Made by a program: the position numbers and the translations under genes | Source of the DNA: Cohnella nanjingensis | GTDB taxonomy: Bacteria; Bacillota; Bacilli; Paenibacillales; Paenibacillaceae | Assembly: GCF_014212125.1 (NCBI RefSeq) | Contig: NZ_JACJVP010000050.1 | Coordinates: forward strand, 1 to 57,703 | DNA: 57,703 nt | Reading direction: 5' to 3' | In this document: piece after piece, positions 52,190 through 57,703 of the stretch | Layout: each line of letters begins with the position of its first letter | Numbering within the stretch: the first letter of the stretch is position 1 | The notes under the pieces: model-generated | What the model was told of the DNA's origin: nothing | The model's input: only the letters and a program-made list of their open reading frames with translations | Database searches by the model: none

Positions 52190-52975
52190 ATGCTAAAGAA
52201 AGGAATCGGCTGGACGTACGTTTCTCTTGTCTTGCTGTTTCTCTACGCGCCTATCCTAGTCCTGATGGCAATGTCGTTCAACGCTTCCAAGTACAACGCG
52301 CTGCCGTTCGAATTCAGCATGCGGTGGTACCGGGAGCTCGCAGGCAACGATAAGCTGATCGACGCCTCCTTGACCAGCGTCTATATCGCGGCCGGCACAG
52401 CGGTCATCTGCGTCGTGCTGGCCACCATGCTGATGCTCTGGGCGGTGCAGACGAATTCGAAGCTCAAGAGATGGATCGATTCGCTCGTGGTTCTGCCGTT
52501 GACCATTCCTTGGCTGATCTTGGGCTTATCCTTGCTGCTCCTGGTTAGCGCGGCGGGGATAGACAAGAACTTCACGGTGTTGCTGATCGGGCACGTCGTC
52601 ATTTCCTTGCCGTACGCGGTATTGGTCATCAAGGCCAGACTGCAGAGCATGGATTTGACGATCAACGAAGCGTCGGCGAGCTTGGGAGCCAACGAGTGGA
52701 CGACTGTCTGGCGGATAACGCTGCCCTTGCTGTTTCCGGCCATGCTGGCGGGTGGCTTTCTGGCCTTCGTGATCTCGTTCGACAACTTCATTCTCTCGTA
52801 TTTCCTGATTCCCGGCGGATCCAGCACATTGCCGATCGAGATCTACTCGTCCATCAAGTTTGGGTTTACGCCGGAGATCAATGCGGTATCGACCGTCATG
52901 CTGACCGCAACCACCTTATTGATCGTGCTAATTGCGACCATCATGAGATCTTCGCTCAAATTCTTTCTGAAGTAG
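52190..52975 (+). CDS. PotC-like ABC permease
   Basis: 261 residues, six membrane segments. It begins with YAPILVLMAMSFNASKYN as in PotC. LTIPWLILGLSLLLL and the EAA loop INEASASLGANEWTTVWRIT with LPLLFPAMLAG follow, then FVISFDNFILSYF, also characteristic. ATG 52190 follows AGAGGAGG. The ATPase gene starts nine bases after its stop. Confidence 0.9.
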   Translation: MLKKGIGWTYVSLVLLFLYAPILVLMAMSFNASKYNALPFEFSMRWYRELAGNDKLIDASLTSVYIAAGTAVICVVLATMLMLWAVQTNSKLKRWIDSLVVLPLTIPWLILGLSLLLLVSAAGIDKNFTVLLIGHVVISLPYAVLVIKARLQSMDLTINEASASLGANEWTTVWRITLPLLFPAMLAGGFLAFVISFDNFILSYFLIPGGSSTLPIEIYSSIKFGFTPEINAVSTVMLTATTLLIVLIATIMRSSLKFFLK

Positions 52976-52984
52976 GAGGCTGCG

Positions 52985-54061
52985 ATGGCCCATCTAGAGA
53001 TCAACCGGCTGACGAAGTCTTTTCACGGGAACCGGGTGCTGGACCGAATCGACATTGCGCTCGAGAAAGGCACATTCTTGTCCCTGCTCGGACCTTCCGG
53101 CTGCGGGAAAACGACGACCATGCGGATGGTGGCCGGTTTCGAAAGCCAAGACGAAGGGACGATCTCGATCGGAGGCCAATCGATCGATTCGTTCCCTCCC
53201 TATAAACGAAACATCGGCATGGTGTTCCAAAGCTATGCTCTGTTTCCCCACATGACCGTCGCCCAGAACGTCGCCTACGGATTGGAGCAGCAGCGGATGT
53301 CCCGCGGGGATATTCGCAAGGAAGTGGCGAATGCGCTCGAGATGGTCCAGTTGACCGGGTATGAGCAGCGAAAACCGAAACAGCTGTCCGGCGGACAGCA
53401 GCAGCGCGTCGCCCTGGCCAGAGCGCTCGTGACGAAGCCGTCGTTGCTGCTGCTGGACGAGAGCTTAAGCGCGCTGGACAAAAACTTGAGATCCGCCATG
53501 CAGATCGAGCTCCGCATGATCCAGAAGGAGATCGGGATCACGACAATCTTCGTTACGCACGATCAGGAAGAGGCCATGACGCTGTCCGACCGCATCGCGG
53601 TAATGAGAGCCGGCCGGATCGAACAAATCGGCTCGCCGCATGAGATCTACGAACAACCCGCGAATACGTTCGTAGCCGGCTTTGTCGGACAGTCCAACTT
53701 CCTCAAAGGGACCTTGGAGGAAGCTGGCGAGGGCAGAGCACGCTATGTCTTAGACAACGGGAATAGCCTGTTCGTGCCTATCCCGGCTTCCGGCCCTGCA
53801 TACGCGCAAGGAACCGGAACGATTCTGTCCATCCGGCCGGAGAAGATACGTCTGACAAGGGACGTTTCCGCGCAGACCGGGATAAAAGGAACGATCAAAT
53901 TCATCACCTATGTCGGCAGCACGTTCACTTACCTTGTCGAGGCGTTGGGACAAGAGCTGAAGGTTCAGCGGCAGAACGATTCGAACGATCACAGTTTTCG
54001 GCAGGGTGAGGATGTCTGGCTGGCATGGAACGCCGAGCACCAAACCCTGCTGACGGAGTGA
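52985..54061 (+). CDS. PotA-like ABC importer ATPase
   Basis: 358 residues with every ATPase element: Walker A GPSGCGKTTT, Q-loop FQSYALFPHM, signature LSGGQQQRVALARAL, Walker B LLLLDESLSALD (Ser after the catalytic Glu instead of the usual Pro), and switch His in FVTHDQEEAMTLSDRI. The C-terminal 110 residues form the TOBE-type domain (LSIRPEKIRL). This is the only importer in the window that has its own ATPase. ATG 52985 has GGAGGCTGCG upstream. Confidence 0.95.
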   Translation: MAHLEINRLTKSFHGNRVLDRIDIALEKGTFLSLLGPSGCGKTTTMRMVAGFESQDEGTISIGGQSIDSFPPYKRNIGMVFQSYALFPHMTVAQNVAYGLEQQRMSRGDIRKEVANALEMVQLTGYEQRKPKQLSGGQQQRVALARALVTKPSLLLLDESLSALDKNLRSAMQIELRMIQKEIGITTIFVTHDQEEAMTLSDRIAVMRAGRIEQIGSPHEIYEQPANTFVAGFVGQSNFLKGTLEEAGEGRARYVLDNGNSLFVPIPASGPAYAQGTGTILSIRPEKIRLTRDVSAQTGIKGTIKFITYVGSTFTYLVEALGQELKVQRQNDSNDHSFRQGEDVWLAWNAEHQTLLTE

Positions 54062-54066
54062 ACGCG

Positions 54067-55005
54067 ATGGATGACAAACGGGAGATTCTCATTTTCGGCG
54101 GTATCATCGTAGATCAATACGTGCTGGTGAACGAAAGCCCGAAGAGGGGAGGAGACGCACTCATCTCCGATTCCTTCTTCCGGGTCGGCGGCTGCGCGAT
54201 CAATGTCGGCAGCACGCTGCAGAACCTGGGCGTGCGTCCGCATATCGCCTCCATGGTCGGAGATGACGAATGGGGACGGAAGATCAAATTGTATTTGTCC
54301 CAAAAGGCGTTCTCCGAACGAGCCATCCGGTACTTGGAGAATCGAAGCTCCGGTTACTGTATCTCCATCGTGGAGCGGGACGGAGAGCGGACGTTCTTGA
54401 CTCGCAAGGGATGCGAAGCGGACTTCGCGCCATCCATGCTCGAGGACGTGCCGTACGATCGGGTGTCCCATATCTACCTGACCGGATATTATCTGCTGGA
54501 GCCGGAATCGGCGAACCAAATCGTTCTTCAACTGAAGAAGTTGAAGAAAGCGGGGGCCTATCTGGTATTCGACCCCGGTCCGCTGGCGGGTTCAATCCTT
54601 CTCCATACGCTGTACGCCGTCATGGAGCTTACCGACCTGCTCATCCCGAACGAGAACGAATGGGAGATGCTTTCCGACCTCATGCGATGGGGCAAGTGCG
54701 GCGACTCGCGCTGCCGGGAGCTCGGAATCAAGTGCGTGATCTTGAAACGAGGAAGCCGGGGGGTAGAGGTCCGAATGGAAGGGAACTTTTTCAGCGTCCC
54801 CCCTTACCGGGTCGACAGTATCGATACGACCGGGGCCGGGGACAGTTTCGCCGGCGGTTTGCTGTACGGCTTGTCCCAAGGCCTCGGTATAGATGAAGCC
54901 GTTCGGATCGCAAGCGCCTGCGGCGCGCTCACCACGACCATCATGGGTCCGCACGGCGAATTTTCACTGAATGACATCACAGATATGATAGAGAAAGCAA
55001 GGTGA
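54067..55005 (+). CDS. PfkB-family sugar/nucleoside kinase
   Basis: 312 residues. Substrate side: FRVGGCAINVGSTLQNLG and MVGDDEWGRKI. Anion hole and catalytic Asp: TTGAGDSFAGGLLYGL near residue 258. The ATP side is CVILKRGSRGVEVR. Members phosphorylate ribose, nucleosides, fructose or related sugars. ATG 54067 follows GGAGTGA. It overlaps or abuts its neighbours, being five bases after the ATPase stop and eight bases before the glycohydrolase start. It is comparable in place to E. coli yegV. I infer that it phosphorylates the sugar released by the next enzyme. Confidence 0.9.
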   Translation: MDDKREILIFGGIIVDQYVLVNESPKRGGDALISDSFFRVGGCAINVGSTLQNLGVRPHIASMVGDDEWGRKIKLYLSQKAFSERAIRYLENRSSGYCISIVERDGERTFLTRKGCEADFAPSMLEDVPYDRVSHIYLTGYYLLEPESANQIVLQLKKLKKAGAYLVFDPGPLAGSILLHTLYAVMELTDLLIPNENEWEMLSDLMRWGKCGDSRCRELGIKCVILKRGSRGVEVRMEGNFFSVPPYRVDSIDTTGAGDSFAGGLLYGLSQGLGIDEAVRIASACGALTTTIMGPHGEFSLNDITDMIEKAR

Positions 55006-55013
55006 AGATAAGG

Positions 55014-56045
55014 ATGGAGCAGGATAACGCTTTGTTGGACAGGGCATACGGAAGCCTGATCGCGACCGCGATCGGAGATGCGATGGGAATGCCCGCCTCG
55101 TTCATGTCGCCTTCCCAGATCAGGAGAATTTACGGCAGGATTACGGATTTCATGACGCCGGATCAGGAGCAGACAGCGCACCATTCGGTCGAAGCCGGGG
55201 GAATTACGGATGACACCCAGGAGAGCCTGATCGTATCTTCCGTCCTGATCGAGGCTGGCCGATTCGACCCGGAGCTGTTCGTTCGGAAAATGAGGCAGTG
55301 GGCAGAGGATTACAAGATGCTCGATTCGACGGTAATCGGACCTAGCACGCGCAAATTTCTAGAGACGATCCTCTCGGATGGAGACTACAAGGAATCGGGT
55401 AAAACCGGGGACACCAACGGGGCGGCCATGCGCGTCGGACCGATCGGGATCTACCGTCACGGCGATGTGGACCTGGCGATCGCGGAAGCCGAGGCATCCG
55501 CACTCCCCTCTCACGGGAGCCGGGCGGGTGTCTCATCGGCTAGTGCGATAGCGGCCGCCATCGCGACGGCGGTCGCGGGGAGCTGCACGCCGCGCGAAGT
55601 GGTGGGCGCCGCGATTCAAGGGGCGGAATGGGGCGAGCGGAGAGGATTCGACCAGCCGGCCCCGTCCATTGCGGCCCGAATCCGATTGGCTGTCGACTTG
55701 GTAGACCGGGAACGGGAACGGAACCGGCCGGTGAACGAAGTTTGCGAAGCGTTGTACGCATTTATCGGCGCCGGCATGAAAAGTTACGAATCCGTTCCGT
55801 TATCTCTCGGCGTGTTCTATGCCGTGGAAGGCGACGTGAAGGAAGGAATCCTCGGCGCCGTCAACATCGGCGACGATGCGGATACGAACGGGGCGATCGT
55901 CGGTTCGTTGTGCGGAGCGTACAGCGGAGCATCCTCTGTTCCGGCAGAATGGATCGCGAAGGTAGAGAGCACGAACGAAGTTCCGTTTAAGCGGATTGCT
56001 TCCGATTTGCTGGAGAGAAGAAGGAAAGCAGCCTCCGGTTCATAA
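55014..56045 (+). CDS. ADP-ribosylglycohydrolase-family protein
   Basis: 343 residues, the all-helical DraG/ARH fold. Metal ligands are visible in AIGDAMGMP near the start, GGITDDTQES near residue 65, and NIGDDADTNGAIVG near 285. Family enzymes cleave the N-glycosidic bond of ADP-ribosyl groups, while members next to PfkB kinases (such as E. coli YegU) act on unknown small substrates. I choose ATG 55014 with AAGGTGA upstream, rather than the GTG at 55002. It is the last gene of the operon, before a terminator. Given the importer and kinase it probably hydrolyses an imported N-glycoside. Confidence 0.88.
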   Translation: MEQDNALLDRAYGSLIATAIGDAMGMPASFMSPSQIRRIYGRITDFMTPDQEQTAHHSVEAGGITDDTQESLIVSSVLIEAGRFDPELFVRKMRQWAEDYKMLDSTVIGPSTRKFLETILSDGDYKESGKTGDTNGAAMRVGPIGIYRHGDVDLAIAEAEASALPSHGSRAGVSSASAIAAAIATAVAGSCTPREVVGAAIQGAEWGERRGFDQPAPSIAARIRLAVDLVDRERERNRPVNEVCEALYAFIGAGMKSYESVPLSLGVFYAVEGDVKEGILGAVNIGDDADTNGAIVGSLCGAYSGASSVPAEWIAKVESTNEVPFKRIASDLLERRRKAASGS

Positions 56046-56047
56046 CG

Positions 56048-56105
56048 AAAAGCGTCGATTGTTTCCAGCCTAAGGGCTGCGAGCGATCGACGCTTTGCAT
56101 TTTTC
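56048..56105. terminator. Intrinsic terminator after the glycohydrolase gene
   Basis: AAAGCGTCGAT and ATCGACGCTTT form a perfect 11-bp outer stem around an internal CAGCC..GGCTG hairpin, followed by GCATTTTT. Confidence 0.85.
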
Positions 56106-56160
56106 GTGCTTGCAGCGTTTTAGCCGGGCTTCGTATTTCGGATGCCCGTTCGGAGGACCC

Positions 56161-57375
56161 CTATTCCGAGGTCGATGAATCCGGGTTTACTCGTTTCGGG
56201 TATTTCACTACCGGCCATTTCTCCTTGCGCAGCGCGTCCAGCAGCTCGGAGGTGACGTGAAGGTTATCCTTCACGAGCTCCCGCGGGGTCAGCGCCATCC
56301 ATTGGTTCAGGGAGATATCGACGAACCGGTCGCTCCGGAACATCTCCAGGAACCAGAGCGTCCGGCTGCCCGTGTTCTGAATATAGTGGCCGAAGGCGAA
56401 CGGCACGTAACCGACGTCGCCCGCCCGGTAGTTGAACGTGCGCGCTTTGCCGTTGCCGCCGAACACGGTCATTCTGCCTTCTCCGGACAAGTAATACTGC
56501 CATTCGTCGTTGTTGGGATGCCAGTGGAGCTCCCGCATGGCGCCAGGCTGAATCTCGACCAACGCGGCTGCAACCGTCTTGGAGATCGGGAAGTTGGACG
56601 AATCGACGATCCGTACGCTCCCCCCGGGCGTCTGGAGCGGCGGCTGCGCGAGCAGCCGGTGCGTGAAGCTCTGAGGGACGGTCCCATAGGGCGACGTGAC
56701 GCGGTCGTTCTCCAGCGGGCCGGGGATCCGGTCCTCGAAGATATAGACCTGCCCGTCAGGGATCGTGTCGAACGCGCGCTGCGGGACGCCGAAGTTGGCG
56801 GCCAGGACTTCCTTCGGCGTATGGGCGAACCAGTCCGTGATCGACAGCGTGTTCAGGTCGGAGAAGATGCCGTCGTCGAACACCAGCAGGAACTCGCAGC
56901 CTTCCGCGAGCGCCTGGATCGAGTGCGGGAGCCCGGCGGGGAAGTACCACAGATCCCCCTGGCCGACGTCCGCGATGAAGTTGCGTCCGTTCGCGTCGAC
57001 GGACGTGATCCGGGCGCGCCCGCCGATCATATAAGACCATTCCGCCTGCTGATGCCAATGCATCTCGCGCACGCCGCCAGGCCTGAGGCTCATGTTGACC
57101 CCCGCGAGCGTCGTGGCGATCGGCAGCTCCCGCACGGTAATCTCCCGCGACCATCCGCCGTGACTCAACGTCATGTGCGTGTCGGAGAAAGACATGCGCA
57201 AGTTGGGCAGCAGCCCGGCGTCCGTCTCGGGCGGCACGAGCATGTCGGGATTCTCGATGTCTCTTAAGACGTCGCGGGGACCGTAGTCGGGTCCGCCCGC
57301 GCCATCGCTGCGAATCGGCTGCGGCACGGGGATAGGCTTGCCGTCGTTCGGGTTCGGGTCGATGGGATACGCCAT
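56161..57375 (-). CDS. oxdC: Oxalate decarboxylase, bicupin (OxdC/OxdD type)
   Basis: 404 residues in two cupin domains. The N-terminal Mn site is MHWHQQAEWSYM with Glu, then a His in FPAGLPHSIQ. The C-terminal site is LHWHPNNDEWQYY, with His in FAFGHYIQN. Overall wording follows Bacillus OxdC (LLVFDDGIFS, TDWFAHTPKEVLAANFGV, MRELHWHP, FNYRAGDVGYVPFA). OxdC converts oxalate to formate and CO2 without redox change. The N-terminal lid, SENST in B. subtilis OxdC, reads SDLNT here, so the proton-donating Glu is replaced by Asp. This may change the balance between decarboxylase and oxidase activity. ATG 57375 has GGAGGGG about ten bases upstream. It is a single gene with no secretion signal. Confidence 0.9.
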   Translation of the reverse strand: MAYPIDPNPNDGKPIPVPQPIRSDGAGGPDYGPRDVLRDIENPDMLVPPETDAGLLPNLRMSFSDTHMTLSHGGWSREITVRELPIATTLAGVNMSLRPGGVREMHWHQQAEWSYMIGGRARITSVDANGRNFIADVGQGDLWYFPAGLPHSIQALAEGCEFLLVFDDGIFSDLNTLSITDWFAHTPKEVLAANFGVPQRAFDTIPDGQVYIFEDRIPGPLENDRVTSPYGTVPQSFTHRLLAQPPLQTPGGSVRIVDSSNFPISKTVAAALVEIQPGAMRELHWHPNNDEWQYYLSGEGRMTVFGGNGKARTFNYRAGDVGYVPFAFGHYIQNTGSRTLWFLEMFRSDRFVDISLNQWMALTPRELVKDNLHVTSELLDALRKEKWPVVKYPKRVNPDSSTSE

Positions 57376-57703
57376 GCGTCAGGATCCCCTCCAGTCAAAC
57401 GCGAATCAATCGCTCTCACTCCTACTCAGCGTATGAGGGGCAGCCCGGCCATTATGACTGCATCCTCGTCGCGCCCGTCCATTCATGCGGTTTCCCCGCA
57501 AAAAACACGCATGATCTTACCAGGTCACAGGCTATAATGAAAATTGCGACAGGCTATAAAAGGATCGCACAACGGCGAATCCGGCCTTTACGAGCTGCAA
57601 CGATAAAATCTACATGGCCTATCGGATTCTTATTTGGTGGTAAGCAGACATTCTGACATTCTAAGCACCTATTGTTCCGTCATCATAGATTTGTCAGACC
57701 TCC
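57376..57703. other. Upstream region of oxalate decarboxylase, no gene seen
   Basis: About 330 bases to the window end. It contains a direct repeat (57527 and 57549) and a TATAAT on the plus strand inside the first copy (57533-57538). I see no convincing coding frame; a plus-strand gene may begin beyond the edge. Confidence 0.4.
57527..57559. repeat. Direct repeat ACAGGCTATAA, two copies 22 bases apart
   Basis: Copies at 57527-57537 and 57549-57559, identical over 11 bases, spaced 22 bases start to start (about two helix turns). The first copy includes a perfect -10 hexamer, so they may be tandem activator or sigma-factor elements of the oxdC control region. Confidence 0.45.

Noticed and set aside
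50256..54061. Plain polyamine importer
   Set aside because: The transporter family fits, but the operon ends with a sugar kinase and a glycohydrolase, so a simple polyamine substrate would leave these genes unexplained; left open in the call.
1..57703. CRISPR arrays, tRNA or rRNA genes, complete insertion sequences
   Set aside because: No regularly spaced repeats, cloverleaf-like genes, or transposase frames with terminal inverted repeats were seen. Only the truncated group II intron is of mobile origin.

Overview
The window looks like a chromosomal segment from a spore-forming Firmicute of the Paenibacillaceae (Paenibacillus/Cohnella type). The evidence is AGGAGG-type ribosome binding sites, several sugar ABC importers without their own ATPase, YesM/YesN-type two-component systems, 7TMR-DISM sensors, frequent TTG/GTG starts and a sigma-D type promoter before a chemoreceptor. 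This assignment is inferred from gene style; no rRNA or tRNA gene is present. Base composition is uneven: 1-6200 and 19100-22080 are visibly AT-richer than the GC-rich stretches at 22100-39200.

Layout. (1) 1-17.3 kb: an alpha-mannoside utilisation region. It holds the tail of one GH38 mannosidase, an AraC regulator beside a ferritin-like protein, a GntR/LacI-type regulator with repeated palindromic operators, a three-gene ABC importer, a secreted GxGYxYxYP / NBR1-Ig x4 / malectin protein, and two different GH38 alpha-mannosidases. (2) 17.3-22.1 kb: a low-density region of gene wreckage (frameshifted lipoprotein, truncated group IIC intron, SsuC permease fragment). It also carries a cytochrome P450 and a Cfr-like 23S rRNA methyltransferase with an elaborate attenuator leader. 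(3) 22.1-25.6 kb: epoxide hydrolase, MarR regulator, alpha/beta hydrolase and a DUF1905 protein. (4) 25.7-34.0 kb: YesMN-type two-component system, sugar-binding lipoprotein, unknown TIM-barrel protein, two permeases and an FAD oxidoreductase. (5) 34.0-40.1 kb: a GbsR-family regulator divergent from an operon with two permeases, a UgpB-like binding protein, a HAD phosphatase, an SMR transporter and a calcineurin-like phosphodiesterase. (6) 40.3-49.3 kb: a double-kinase 7TMR-DISM sensor with a SARP-like response regulator, a DUF1259 protein, an FMN reductase, an atypical GAPDH and a chemoreceptor. (7) 49.4-56.1 kb: a GntR/UTRA regulator, a PotDBCA-like importer, a PfkB kinase and an ADP-ribosylglycohydrolase-family protein. 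(8) 56.1-57.7 kb: a bicupin oxalate decarboxylase.

Most interesting systems. The Cfr-like gene has promoter, start-stop mini-ORF, long hairpin, intrinsic terminator, second small ORF and CDS in that order, which suggests antibiotic-inducible attenuation. The locus at 49.4-56.1 kb has the same three enzyme/regulator families as E. coli yegUVW but an ABC importer in place of a permease; I infer uptake and cleavage of an unknown N-glycoside. The GbsR operon is consistent with use of a choline-type glycerophosphodiester. All substrates are inferences.
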